From NCBI GenBank assembly GCA_024682035.1, contig JAIKZS010000012.1:1-49657 (forward strand): 49,657 nucleotides of DNA, in the 5' to 3' direction. The notes beneath the pieces were generated by a model. It saw only the letters and a list, made by a program, of their open reading frames with translations. It was not told the DNA's origin and ran no database searches. Position numbers and translations under genes: made by a program. Shown here in pieces: positions 1 to 9,100 of this stretch. The DNA is from Bacteroidaceae bacterium (lineage in GTDB: Bacteria > Bacteroidota > Bacteroidia > Bacteroidales > Bacteroidaceae). How positions within the stretch are numbered: the stretch's first letter is position 1; every line of letters starts with the position of its first letter.

Positions 1-1076
1 TCCACCACATCACGCGATTTGTAAATACGTTCATAAGCCACCTTGCAGCAATGTTGGTAAGCGTTGGCCGGCAAATCAGGTATGTGTTTAATCAATGAAC
101 CTGCAAATTCACCGTTCAATATTTTTTCTTCGTTGTCTAAGAATGCTTGCGTACATTCGTGTGTTAGCAGACCAATAACGTTTGAGCGCAGGTAAGCTAT
201 TTGCTCATTGTGGTCGCTCAACATGCTCAAGGTCTTTTCCATTTTGGCTTTTCTGTCGTCGGGGAAATAACCCATCAACAATTCTTTCGTTTCATCTAAT
301 GAAAGAATTTTCAGCTTGAATGAATCCTCTATGTCCATAATCTCATAGCAGATGTCATCAGCAGCTTCCACCAGATACACCAGTGGGTGGCGAGCATATA
401 GTTGGTCGCCCAATTTCTTGATACCCAATGCCTCGGCAATTAGTTCGTAGCTACCTCTTTCTGAGGTGAAAAAACCGAACTTTCCCTTTTTGTTGGCATG
501 TGATGAGGAATAAGGATATTTTACGATACTGGCCAAAGTAGCGTAGGTAAGTACGAATCCACCTTTACGGCGCCCTTCAAACTGATGTGTCAACAATCTG
601 AAGGTGTTGGCGTTGCCCTCAAAATGCGTTAGGTCATTCCATTGATCTTCTTGCAATTGGTCTTTCAATGCCAAGCCTTTGCCTTCAGAGAAGAAAGTGG
701 AGAAAGCTTTTTCGCCAAAATGACCGAAAGGAGGGTTACCCAAATCGTGCGCCAAGCAAGCGGCTGATACAATGGCACCTATCTCGGGCAGGTTGGTAGA
801 TTGCAATGCTGGTTCTCTTTCCAGTACACCCTTTGCCACATCATTTCCCAACGACCTACCCACGCATGATACTTCAATACTGTGCGTCAGTCGGTTATGT
901 ACAAACACACTTCCTGGCAACGGGAAAACTTGCGTTTTATTCTGCAATCGCCTGAAGGGAGGCGAAAAAATCAACCTGTCGAAATCACGTTGGAACTCGG
1001 TGCGGTTTTCATGCCTTTCCTCATGAAACTCCTCTAATCCGAATCTTTTGGCAGAAATCAGTTTACTCCATTCCAT
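1..1076 (-). CDS. dgt: dGTPase (deoxyguanosinetriphosphate triphosphohydrolase), partial
   Basis: HD-superfamily enzyme that hydrolyses dGTP (other dNTPs in some members) to the nucleoside and triphosphate, a cytoplasmic control on the dNTP pool. The start is the ATG read from 1076. About 358 codons are visible and the C-terminus runs off the left edge, so the usual length of roughly 450 residues cannot be checked. Metal-binding HD residues are visible: H65 in 'NRLTHS', H110-D111 in 'CLAHDLGNPPFGH', and the distal acidic pair at 240-241 in 'EAADDICYEI'. The N-terminal 'RTEFQRDFDRLIFSPPFRRL' is typical of dGTPases. It is divergent from dut across 94 bases, pairing two dNTP-cleansing enzymes. 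Family assignment is firm; substrate range is inferred. Confidence 0.93.
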   Translation of the reverse strand, partial: MEWSKLISAKRFGLEEFHEERHENRTEFQRDFDRLIFSPPFRRLQNKTQVFPLPGSVFVHNRLTHSIEVSCVGRSLGNDVAKGVLEREPALQSTNLPEIGAIVSAACLAHDLGNPPFGHFGEKAFSTFFSEGKGLALKDQLQEDQWNDLTHFEGNANTFRLLTHQFEGRRKGGFVLTYATLASIVKYPYSSSHANKKGKFGFFTSERGSYELIAEALGIKKLGDQLYARHPLVYLVEAADDICYEIMDIEDSFKLKILSLDETKELLMGYFPDDRKAKMEKTLSMLSDHNEQIAYLRSNVIGLLTHECTQAFLDNEEKILNGEFAGSLIKHIPDLPANAYQHCCKVAYERIYKSRDVV

Positions 1077-1105
1077 TTTTTCATCCTCTTAGTTTAAATT
1101 AACTA

Positions 1106-1113
1106 CAAAAGTA
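1106..1113 (-). promoter_or_regulatory. Candidate -7 box for dgt
   Basis: Read on the minus strand this is TACTTTTG, an exact match to the Bacteroidota -7 consensus TAnnTTTG, 30 bases upstream of the dgt start. No convincing -33 TTTG lies at the usual 19-21 base spacing. Confidence 0.5.
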
Positions 1114-1170
1114 CAAATTATATGGGATAAAAGCATTATTTTCGCAACTAATTAGTAAAACTTATGCATT

Positions 1171-1605
1171 ATGAAGGTACAAATTATCAACAAATCACAT
1201 CATCCGTTGCCACAATATGCTACTATCCAGTCGGCAGGTGTTGACTTAAGGGCTAATCTTGAAAAACCGATAGTATTAGCACCTATGCAGAGGACTTTGG
1301 TGCCTACTGGCTTATTTATATCATTGCCAGCTGGTTACGAGGCACAAGTACGTCCACGTAGTGGTTTGGCCATCAAGAAAGGCATCACGGTGTTGAACTC
1401 TCCTGGTACGATTGATGCTGATTATAGAGGCGAAATTTGTATTATTCTTATCAATTTGTCGCAAGAGGATTTCACGATTAACGATGGTGAACGTGTGGCG
1501 CAGATGGTCATTGCCCGTCATGAGCAAGCTGAGTGGATAGAGGTGGAAACCTTGGATGAAACGGAGCGTGGTGCTGGTGGCTTTGGTCACTCTGGCAAGA
1601 ATTGA
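1171..1605 (+). CDS. dut: dUTP diphosphatase
   Basis: Trimeric dUTPase that converts dUTP to dUMP and diphosphate, keeping uracil out of DNA and feeding dTMP synthesis. The 144 residues match the normal family length and all five dUTPase motifs are present in order: 'AGVDLRA' (motif 1, about residue 22), 'PRSGLA' (motif 2, about 62), '[11 protein letters not shown]' (motif 3, catalytic region, about 79), 'GERVAQMVI' (motif 4, about 106) and the C-terminal lid '[10 protein letters not shown]' (motif 5). Start is ATG at 1171. The TPR / DUF4292 / EnvC-like genes follow on the same strand after a 117-base spacer with a short tandem repeat, an arrangement I recall from other Bacteroidota. Confidence 0.96.
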   Translation: MKVQIINKSHHPLPQYATIQSAGVDLRANLEKPIVLAPMQRTLVPTGLFISLPAGYEAQVRPRSGLAIKKGITVLNSPGTIDADYRGEICIILINLSQEDFTINDGERVAQMVIARHEQAEWIEVETLDETERGAGGFGHSGKN

Positions 1606-1608
1606 TTT

Positions 1609-1686
1609 TGGTTATAGGTTATGGTTTATGGGTTATAGGTTATGGGTTATAGGTTATAGGTTATAGACTGAGGTTTATAGGTTTTG
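1609..1686 (+). repeat. Low-complexity tandem repeat of TTATRG units
   Basis: The spacer between dut and the TPR gene holds nine TTATAG or TTATGG units, mostly in the frame GGTTATAG or GGGTTATGG with 7-8 base periodicity. The array is imperfect, with one unit separated by 'ACTGAGG'. It could change length by slipped-strand pairing. No protein is encoded. Confidence 0.85.
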
Positions 1687-1722
1687 AAGGTATTGGTAAA
1701 AGTTTTGTATTAATTGTTTAGA

Positions 1723-3501
1723 ATGAAGATAATCAGACTGGTTTGTATAGTATTGACTTTGTCGTTGCTTAGCAGTGGGTGGTCAACGGTGGATGGTCAG
1801 CATCCTGAGCGAGACTCTAATTCGCTCGGTGTGGCTTTGCCGAATGACGACGAAGCTGGAAGTGATCAATCGTCAGATGATCGGAGGTACAATTATTATT
1901 TCCATGAGGCTACTCGTTTGCGCATACAGAAAAAGTATGATGCTTCTTATGATATGTTGCAACATTGTCTGGCCATTCGTCCGCATTCGCCTTCTGCTCT
2001 TTACGAACTTGCACAATATTACATTGTGCTGAAACATAATGAAAAGGGTACTGCTATCATGGCTGAGGCCGTCAAGAATGACCCCAATAACTATTGGTAT
2101 GCGCAAGGCCTGGCCAATCTTTATGTGCAGCAAAACAGACTGGATGAGGCTGCTGCGTTGCTGGAGGATATGGATCAGCGGTTCCCTCAAAAGATTGATG
2201 TGATGTATAGTTTGCTGCAGGTGTATAGTCGTCAGGCTAACTATGATAAATCTATCGTGTTGCTCAATAAACTGGAGGTGCGCATTGGTAAAAACGAGCA
2301 GATCTCCATGCAGAAATTTGCCATTTACGACCAGCAGGGCAACGATGAAAAGGCCATGGACGAATTGAAGAGTCTGGCTGCAGAATTCCCTACCGATTAT
2401 CGCTATCAGGTCATATTGGGCGATGCCTATTTGCAGAAAGAAAAATACCAACAGGCTTTTGATGTTTATCAGAAGATTCTGAAAGCGGAACCGGATAATG
2501 CCATGGCGATGTATTCGTTGGCTGCTTACTATGAACAAACCGGACAGACGGAAAAGTACGACCAGCAATTGAACTCTGTCTTGCTGAACCGTAAGGTGGA
2601 TGCTGATACCAAGGAGGATGTGATGCGTCGTTTGATTATCCGTAACGAGAATAGTAAGAAAGACAGTACGATTGTCATTGATATTTTTGACCGTATCATG
2701 GAGCAAGAGCCTGATGAGGCGCAGTTGCCTATGTTGTATGCGCAATATCTCTATTCCAAGAATATGGTAGAGAAAGCCATACCCGTACTGAAACAGGTTT
2801 TGCAGATTGAACCTACCAACAACACGGCTCGCATGACTTTATTGGGCGAGGCGGTGAAGAAAGAAGATTACGATGAGGTGATTGACATTTGTCAGACGGG
2901 AACTCAGGCCGATCCTGAAATGCTGGAGTTCTATTATTACCTGGCCATCGGATACAACCAGCAACAACGAACCGATAGCGTTATCAGCGTTTGCAAGCGA
3001 GCATTGGAACATGTGACAGATGAGGGGGAAAAGAATATTATAAGCGATTTCTACGCAATGATGGGCGATGCTTATCATACTAAGAACCTGATGAAGGAAA
3101 CTTTCGAGGCTTACGATAAATCCTTGGAGTATAACTCCAACAATATCATGGCATTGAATAATTATGCCTATTATCTTTCCTTGGAGCGTCGTGATTTGGA
3201 TAAAGCAGAGGAAATGAGCTATAAAACGGTGAAGGCTGAGCCCAACAATGCTACTTACCTGGATACTTATGCTTGGATATTGTTCGAGAAGGCCAACTAC
3301 GAACAGGCTAAGATATACATTGACCTGGCTTTGAAGAACGAAGAGCAACTGAGTGCCGAGGTGTTGGAGCATTGTGGTGATATTTATTATCATACGGGTG
3401 ATGCTGAAAAGGCGTTGGAGTTTTGGCAAAAGGCCAAAGAAAATGGCAGTAAGTCTGCTACTATTGACCAGAAGATACGACAGAAAAAATATGTGAGATG
3501 A
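1723..3501 (+). CDS. Tetratricopeptide repeat (TPR) protein, exported
   Basis: Scaffold-type protein of 592 residues built almost wholly of TPR helices from about residue 60 to the end. Recurrent TPR signatures include 'PHSPSALYELAQYYI', 'PNNYWYAQGLANLYVQQNRL', 'PDNAMAMYSLAAYYEQTGQ' and 'NNIMALNNYAYYLS'. The N-terminus 'KIIRLVCIVLTLSLLSSG' looks like a Sec signal peptide, so it probably acts in the periplasm or at a membrane. I chose ATG 1723; a TTG nine bases earlier adds three residues and is less likely. Its stop overlaps the DUF4292 start, so the two are translationally coupled. With the lipoprotein and EnvC-like protein downstream it probably belongs to an envelope assembly module. The exact role is unknown. 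Confidence 0.85.
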   Translation: MKIIRLVCIVLTLSLLSSGWSTVDGQHPERDSNSLGVALPNDDEAGSDQSSDDRRYNYYFHEATRLRIQKKYDASYDMLQHCLAIRPHSPSALYELAQYYIVLKHNEKGTAIMAEAVKNDPNNYWYAQGLANLYVQQNRLDEAAALLEDMDQRFPQKIDVMYSLLQVYSRQANYDKSIVLLNKLEVRIGKNEQISMQKFAIYDQQGNDEKAMDELKSLAAEFPTDYRYQVILGDAYLQKEKYQQAFDVYQKILKAEPDNAMAMYSLAAYYEQTGQTEKYDQQLNSVLLNRKVDADTKEDVMRRLIIRNENSKKDSTIVIDIFDRIMEQEPDEAQLPMLYAQYLYSKNMVEKAIPVLKQVLQIEPTNNTARMTLLGEAVKKEDYDEVIDICQTGTQADPEMLEFYYYLAIGYNQQQRTDSVISVCKRALEHVTDEGEKNIISDFYAMMGDAYHTKNLMKETFEAYDKSLEYNSNNIMALNNYAYYLSLERRDLDKAEEMSYKTVKAEPNNATYLDTYAWILFEKANYEQAKIYIDLALKNEEQLSAEVLEHCGDIYYHTGDAEKALEFWQKAKENGSKSATIDQKIRQKKYVR

Positions 3502-4061
3502 TGAAAGTGAAGCTACAAAATCTATTGTGGGTAACGATGCTTTTACTGCTGGTGGGTTGTAAAAGCAGCAAAAATGTAATTAAAGATAGTACTGATATCC
3601 AACAATACCTTTCTTCAAAGGTAGAGTTGACCATCCCTCATGGTGATGCAGTCTTTACCGTCAACGGTACCATGAAGATGAAACAAGGCGAATTGGTGCA
3701 AATGTCGTTGCTCATGCCTTTGTTCAGAAGTGAAGTGGCACGCATTGAAGCCACTCCTACTTATTTGTTGATGGTTGATCGCATGAATCGCAGGTTTGTC
3801 AAGGCTTCTGAAAGAGATTTAAGGGGTTATTTGCCCAGTGATAGCTATAATCGTTTGGAGAAACTCATCCTGGCTGCAGCAAAGCCGGGGGGCAAAGCCA
3901 CGATGTCGGGCGAGGATTTGGGCATCAAAAAATTGGCAAATGCGAGAATAGAATTGTACGATTTTTCTTCCTCACCTTTCTCCATCGAACCTACAACTAT
4001 CAGCACTCGCTATCGTCAGGTCACCATTGAAGAATTGCTTCAATTACTTATGAGTTTATGA
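3498..4061 (+). CDS. DUF4292 lipoprotein
   Basis: 187-residue lipoprotein of the DUF4292 family, common in Bacteroidota. The N-terminus has a clear lipobox, LLVG-C21, after a hydrophobic stretch. The body ('FTVNGTMKMKQGELVQMSL', 'RIEATPTYLLMVDRMNRRFV') fits the LolB/LolA-like beta-sheet fold proposed for this family, which suggests lipid or lipoprotein handling at the outer membrane (inference). ATG at 3498 overlaps the previous stop; a second ATG at 3501 would drop one residue. The 3' end overlaps the next gene in an ATGA arrangement, so the three genes appear to be one operon. Confidence 0.85.
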   Translation: MMKVKLQNLLWVTMLLLLVGCKSSKNVIKDSTDIQQYLSSKVELTIPHGDAVFTVNGTMKMKQGELVQMSLLMPLFRSEVARIEATPTYLLMVDRMNRRFVKASERDLRGYLPSDSYNRLEKLILAAAKPGGKATMSGEDLGIKKLANARIELYDFSSSPFSIEPTTISTRYRQVTIEELLQLLMSL

Positions 4062-5395
4062 AAAAATACTTCCTCATATTACTGCTCATTTGTGTGCCAG
4101 TGTTGCTGATGTCGCAAACCAACAAGCGCATCAAAGAACTGGAAACCAAGCGTTCTGACTTGCAGAAGCAGATAGCAGAAACTGAGGAGTTGTTGAAGAC
4201 TACCGACAAAAATGTGACGAGTCAGTACAATGGCTTGAATGCCTTGAACGGACAAATTGAGGAGCGACGCCGTTACATCGATACCATTAATAGCGATTTA
4301 TTGCAAGTAGATAGTGAATTGGTTTTCGTTGATCGTCAGTTGGATAGCTTGAAAATTAGTTTGGAGGAGAAAAAACGTCGCTATGAAGCTTCTCTGAAAT
4401 ATCTATATAAAAACCATAGTATCCAGGAAAAGCTGATGTTCATTTTCAGTGCTGAAACTCTTTCGCAAACCTACAATCGTTTGCGTTATGTGCGCGAATA
4501 TGCTACTTATCAGCGTTTGCAAGGGAAAGAGATTCTTCGCAAACAAGAGCAAATTTCTTTGAAACAAGATGAGTTGCAAAGTGTGAGGGATGAAAAGATT
4601 CGCTTACTGGCAGAGCGTGCGCAGGAAAGAAGAAAATTGGAAATTCAGGAACAAAAAGCACAGGCGGTCATCAAAAATTTGAGGTCTAAGCAAAAGGGCC
4701 TGCGAGATGAGATTTCTAAGAAACGTCGTGAAGCCAATCAATTGAACAACCAGATTGACAGACTCATTGCGATCGAAATAGAGAATGCTCGTAAACGTGC
4801 CGAAGAGGAGGCTCGCAAGGAGGCTGCGGCCAGGAAGAAGGCTGAAGATGAGGCTAAAGCTGCAGCTGGAACGAAGAAGACCGATGCTGTTGCTACCCAA
4901 CCGGCAGCACCCAAGCCAAAGACAACTACTGCACCCAAGAACGAGGTGTATGCTGTAAGCAAGGCTGATCGTGAACTCTCCACCAATTTTGTATCCAATC
5001 GGGGTAAATTACCTATGCCTATCACAACATCCTATATCATTGTGAGTCACTATGGTCAATACAATGTGGCGGGTCTTCGTAATGTTACCCTCGACAATAA
5101 AGGCATCGATATCCAGGGCAAACCTGGTGCAAAGGCACGTGCCATCTTCAATGGCAAGGTAGCAGCTGTATTCCAGCTCAATGGATTGTTCAACATCCTT
5201 GTACGCCATGGCTCCTACATTTCTGTCTATTGCAACCTTTCCAAGAGTGATGTCAAGCAAGGCGATGATGTAACGACCAAGCAAGTACTTGGCACCATCT
5301 ATAGCGATGCATCCGACAATAACCGTACTGTCCTTCACTTCCAGCTTCGCAAGGAAAAAGACAAACTCAATCCTGAGGTGTGGTTGAATAAATAA
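4058..5395 (+). CDS. EnvC-like murein hydrolase activator, coiled coil plus degenerate LytM (M23) domain
   Basis: 445 residues: a signal peptide ('KKYFLILLLICVPVLLMSQ'), long coiled coils (about 20-250), an Ala/Lys/Glu-rich linker with Pro/Thr (about 245-300) and a C-terminal LytM/peptidase M23 fold (about 320-445). In active M23 enzymes zinc is held by HxxxD and HxH, with a further His in 'YaHL'. Here the corresponding places read 'NKGIDI', 'YCNLS' and 'VLHFQL', so several zinc or catalytic histidines are missing. That matches EnvC, which activates amidases without cutting peptidoglycan itself. The likely role is therefore control of cell-wall hydrolases during division, acting in the periplasm. 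It overlaps DUF4292 by four bases. FtsX, the EnvC partner in E. coli, is encoded at 26187. Confidence 0.88.
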   Translation: MKKYFLILLLICVPVLLMSQTNKRIKELETKRSDLQKQIAETEELLKTTDKNVTSQYNGLNALNGQIEERRRYIDTINSDLLQVDSELVFVDRQLDSLKISLEEKKRRYEASLKYLYKNHSIQEKLMFIFSAETLSQTYNRLRYVREYATYQRLQGKEILRKQEQISLKQDELQSVRDEKIRLLAERAQERRKLEIQEQKAQAVIKNLRSKQKGLRDEISKKRREANQLNNQIDRLIAIEIENARKRAEEEARKEAAARKKAEDEAKAAAGTKKTDAVATQPAAPKPKTTTAPKNEVYAVSKADRELSTNFVSNRGKLPMPITTSYIIVSHYGQYNVAGLRNVTLDNKGIDIQGKPGAKARAIFNGKVAAVFQLNGLFNILVRHGSYISVYCNLSKSDVKQGDDVTTKQVLGTIYSDASDNNRTVLHFQLRKEKDKLNPEVWLNK

Positions 5396-5464
5396 CGCCA
5401 TCTTTGATAAATATCCCACTTTTGAGGTAATTTACAAAATGTCAATCGAGAAACACATTTTCCT

Positions 5465-5662
5465 TTGGTGGTACTTCTGGAAAAATAGACCACTTTAGAA
5501 GGATTGTCATGCAGGCTCTTTTCTCTTCGTAGTTTGCTCGTAGTAAAAGGGCGGTTTAGTAGTAGTAAAGAAGTGGTTTAGTCGGAGTAAACCGCCCTTT
5601 AGAACGTACCTGAACAAGCGCTGGCTGAGGTGGTAGTTTGGGTGGAAAAATAGACCACTTTA
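5465..5662. repeat. Direct repeats flanking an inverted repeat, non-coding
   Basis: Two copies of the 19-mer GGAAAAATAGACCACTTTA lie at 5479-5497 and 5644-5662, each preceded by GTGGTA, giving direct repeats of about 33 bases. A weaker third copy (12 of 14 bases of the core) is at 5409-5422. Between them is a perfect 13-base inverted repeat, AAAGGGCGGTTTA at 5546-5558 and TAAACCGCCCTTT at 5588-5600, whose loop holds a variant second copy of the arm (AAGTGGTTTAGT). No plausible gene is present; the 80-codon minus-strand frame across it is made of the repeats. It may be a dispersed intergenic repeat or an RNA hairpin downstream of the EnvC-like gene. Confidence 0.75.
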
Positions 5663-5684
5663 TTAGGTGATAGCACTTTTTTCG

Positions 5685-6007
5685 AAAAACATCCCGACAT
5701 TCCAACAAGTAGTTGTAATTAGTTGATATATTGTTTGTTAATGTGTCGGTATGTGGGAGTGCACATCCCGACAAGATACCGACATATACCGGCGTCAAAA
5801 ATCTGACTATATGCTATGCAATCGGTCGAATATCTATCATATTGGAATTAATATTTTCTTAAATCCTGTATAACGTCAAATATCGAGGTGAAAATATTGT
5901 CCCCTTCTGTCGGTATGTTGTCGGTATGTTGATGACCACATACCGACATGCTATCACGCTGTTATACAGTTAAATACATGGTCATGTCGGGATGTCGGGA
6001 TGTTTTT
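5685..6007. repeat. Mirror-symmetric array of an 11-base motif bounded by 16-base terminal inverted repeats (MITE-like)
   Basis: The ends are perfect 16-base inverted repeats, AAAAACATCCCGACAT at 5685-5700 and its complement at 5992-6007. Inside, the 11-mer TGTCGGKATGT occurs at 5744-5754, 5908-5918, 5919-5929, 5985-5995 and 5993-6003 (plus), and at 5689-5699, 5763-5773, 5774-5784 (10 of 11 bases), 5938-5948 and, degenerate, 5697-5707 (9 of 11; minus). Measured inward from each terminal copy, sites sit at identical offsets of 0, 8, 55, 74 and 85 with mirrored orientation, around a 123-base AT-rich centre without a gene. Such geometry suggests two matching protein-binding ends, as in a non-autonomous transposable element, or a multi-site regulatory structure upstream of the GH2 gene. 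Confidence 0.85.
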
Positions 6008-6089
6008 GCGAATTTTGTCTGTAATTATTTACCCTATACTTTTTTATAATTATTCTTGTCTGTTGCAGCTGTTTTCCATTAAATTTATT

Positions 6090-6097
6090 TATTTTTG
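6090..6097 (+). promoter_or_regulatory. Candidate -7 box for the GH2 lipoprotein gene
   Basis: TATTTTTG matches TAnnTTTG and lies 28 bases before the ATG, in the AT-rich stretch right of the symmetric repeat. The nearest TTG (6063-6065) is 24 bases upstream, slightly far for a -33 element. Confidence 0.45.
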
Positions 6098-6125
6098 CAC
6101 ATACGAATACTTATAATCTAAAGAT

Positions 6126-9100
6126 ATGAAAAACAATTTTTTGTATAAGGCATGGGCCGTGATGGCCTGTTCTGCTTTAGTGATGGCAGGGTGTGGAGGT
6201 GGACAACAGCCATCGCAAGAGGGTATGAACCGTAAGCCTGGTAATTATCCTGGCAATCCTGCTGAATGGTTCGCACCTACATTAGTTACCGACCTCAACT
6301 ATCGGAATGTGGCTCAACTTAAAGCTGCCTATGCTTCTTCGAGCATTGACTATAATTTAACGGCACAATTGGCTACTGATGGTATCTTGACCGATAAGAT
6401 GCCTGCTACTACCCAACTGTTTACCCAGCAAGGGGAGGTGCCACGCCACCAAAAAGAAATCATGTTTGACACCAATGATGTTACTTCATTTGCTGTGCAG
6501 GGAGGCGATATTTTCTTGCAGTTGGATATGGCCGACATGCAGGTTGATATTGATGAAATTGCCCTGCGAGGCAGGGTAACGCTGGACCCTTCTGCTACGA
6601 GAGGATATGTAGTAAAGACATTGGCATCGGTAGATGGCAATACTTGGGAGGAACTGGATGTGCAACAGGGCAATGGTTTCTTCGGCAATGAGAACCGTGG
6701 TGGTGGTTATCGTTATGAGATGAAGACGCCAACGGGGAAATCGCCCGTTAGATTCATGTATGATTACCAACCCAAACCTGCGCCTGCAGCTGCTACCCCC
6801 AATTATGGCAATGGCGGTCAAAGGATGGAAAACCGTACCATTGATTATGTCGTAAAACTTAACTCTGCTAAGGCTTATAGCCATTTCAAAATTGAAATGA
6901 AGATGCCGAGTGCCAAAAACTGGTCGTTCTCTTCTTGGAATTTTGCGAAGGCTGGTGAACCAGTGTCTGTGCTTCCATCTTATCGTTTCAACAGTGCTTG
7001 GATGAGTGCATCGGCTGGCAACGAATGGTTGATGGTGGATTTGGGTGCCGAGGCTCAATATGATAAGATGAATTTGCATTGGATCAACAAGGCTGTGAAG
7101 GGTGTGATAGAGGCATCTGACGATGCCAAGACCTGGAAGCAGGTTGCTGAATTGCCTGGAGGCGAAGCACAAAATGATGAGATTGACCTCGGCAAGACAG
7201 TGAAGAGCCGTTATGTGCGTTTGAACCTGACGGAAGCTGCAGGTGGTAAGCCTTATGTGCTGAGTGAACTGGAGGTAATGGGCAAGGGTGGTCTGACGGC
7301 TCAACCACAGGTGGCAGAGGTAACATGGACCAACCTGAATATTGATAATGATCAGGTACTGAACGGTCAGCGTTCTTTAGACGGAAGTGACTGGAAATTG
7401 CAACGTGCTTCAGAAGTGAACGCTACGGGCGAAGCAATTGCTATGTCTGGCTTTGACGATAAGACTTGGATTGCTGCTACGGTACCAGGCACCGTTTTGT
7501 CAAGCTATGTAAATATAGGTGCCGTTCCTGATCCGAATGTAGCCGACAATCAATTACAAGTGTCTGAGTCGTTCTTCTATTCAGATTTCTGGTACCGCCA
7601 TACCTTCAATGTAGATGCTTTGGCAGAACGCATGTTCTTGGATTTCAGTGGCATTAACTGGAAAGCCGAGATTTTCCTCAATGGCAAGCAAGTAGGGAAT
7701 ATCGATGGAGCTTTCATGCGTGGAAAGTTTGATGTAACAGGTGTGGTAAAGCAAGGCGAGAATGTGTTGGCCGTGAAGATCATCAAAAATGCGCATCCTG
7801 GTGTTATCAAGGAACAGACTGCTTGGTCGCCCGATTACAACGGTGGTGTGCTGGGTGCTGATAATCCAACCTTTCATGCTTCTATTGGCTGGGACTGGAT
7901 TCCTACTATCAGGGGACGTAATATTGGTATTTGGAACGATGTGTATCTTACTTATGCTGGGGCAGTTACCATAGAAAATCCGTTTGTGCAGACCGACTTG
8001 GCTTTGCCGGCTACCGATTGTGCCGATATCTTGGCCGAGGCTACCTTGAAAAACCATAGTGATAAAGCTGTTAAGGGTGTACTGAACTTTAATATGCAGG
8101 GCGATGGTTCTGGAGTAGCTGAGCAGATGGAGGTTGAGCTGGCTCCTGGCGAGGAGAAACTGGTGAAGTTGCCTTCTGCCCGTTTGGACAATCCAAAATT
8201 GTGGTGGCCTGTTGGTTATGGTGATCAGTATTTGTATGATTCTAAGTTTACTTTTACTGTTGATAATCGTGAGAGCGATGCCAAGACCTTCAAGACGGGT
8301 GTGCGTGAGCTGACCTTCGTTGATGAGCCATACGTACAAAGTGGTGGTATCTTGCGACCAAAAGAGCAGTTCAAGAATCCAGTGCGACTCACCGTATATA
8401 TAAATGGTAAGCGTGCCGTTGGCTTTGGTGGCAACTGGGGTATGGCAGAATCGAACTTGAATTATCGTGGTCGTGAATACGACGCAGCTGTGAAATATCA
8501 TGCCGATATGCACTTTACTATTATTCGCGACTGGGTGGGCATGATTGGTGATGAAGAATTTTATGAGGCATGCGATAAGTATGGTGTGCTGATTTGGCAG
8601 GACTTCTGGTTGGCTAATCCTGCCGATGGGCCTGATCCTTATTACGAAGAGATGTTCGTGGCCAATGCCCGCGATTATGTGAAACGCATTCGTAACCATG
8701 CTGCACTTGGCATCTATGTGGGTAGAAATGAGGGCAATCCACCTGCATCATTAGACGGACAGCTGCGTGGTTTGGTAGCAGAGTTGCATCCAGGTATGCG
8801 CTATATTTCTCATTCTGCCGATGGTGTGGTAAGTGGCGAGGGTCCTTATCGTGCGTTGGAGCCGATAGAGTATTTCCGTAATTATGGTCATGATCGTTTC
8901 CATAGTGAGCGAGGCATGCCAAATGTGATGACTTATGAGAGCATGAAGCAAGCCTTTGGCGAAGATCACTTAGAGCCTGTGAGCACCTTGGATACCCCTA
9001 ATCCGATGTATGGATTGCATGATTATGCCCTGGGTGGCAATAACGGTCCGTCGGCACAATCTACCCAAACATTCAATGACATGATTGCTAAAATGTTCGA

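Noticed and set aside
1609-1686. CRISPR or operator array
   Set aside because: Units are 7-8 bases without spacers; it is a simple low-complexity tandem repeat.
1873-2745. 290-codon frame antisense to the TPR gene
   Set aside because: Composition rich in Ile, Leu, His and Gln is typical of an antisense shadow; the TPR frame is unambiguous.
5556-5798. 80-codon minus-strand frame in the gene-free stretch
   Set aside because: It crosses both repeat modules, and its composition follows the repeats. No family resemblance, promoter or start context.
5685-6007. CRISPR-like array
   Set aside because: Repeats are only 11 bases, in both orientations, with mirrored rather than regular spacing, and no cas genes are present.
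5681-6016. Target-site duplication around the symmetric array
   Set aside because: TTTT flanks both sides, but in an AT-rich homopolymer context this is not evidence of a duplication.
7581-8699. 372-codon frame antisense to the GH2 gene
   Set aside because: Shadow of the GH2 reading frame; no signature, and the opposite frame has clear domains and active-site residues.
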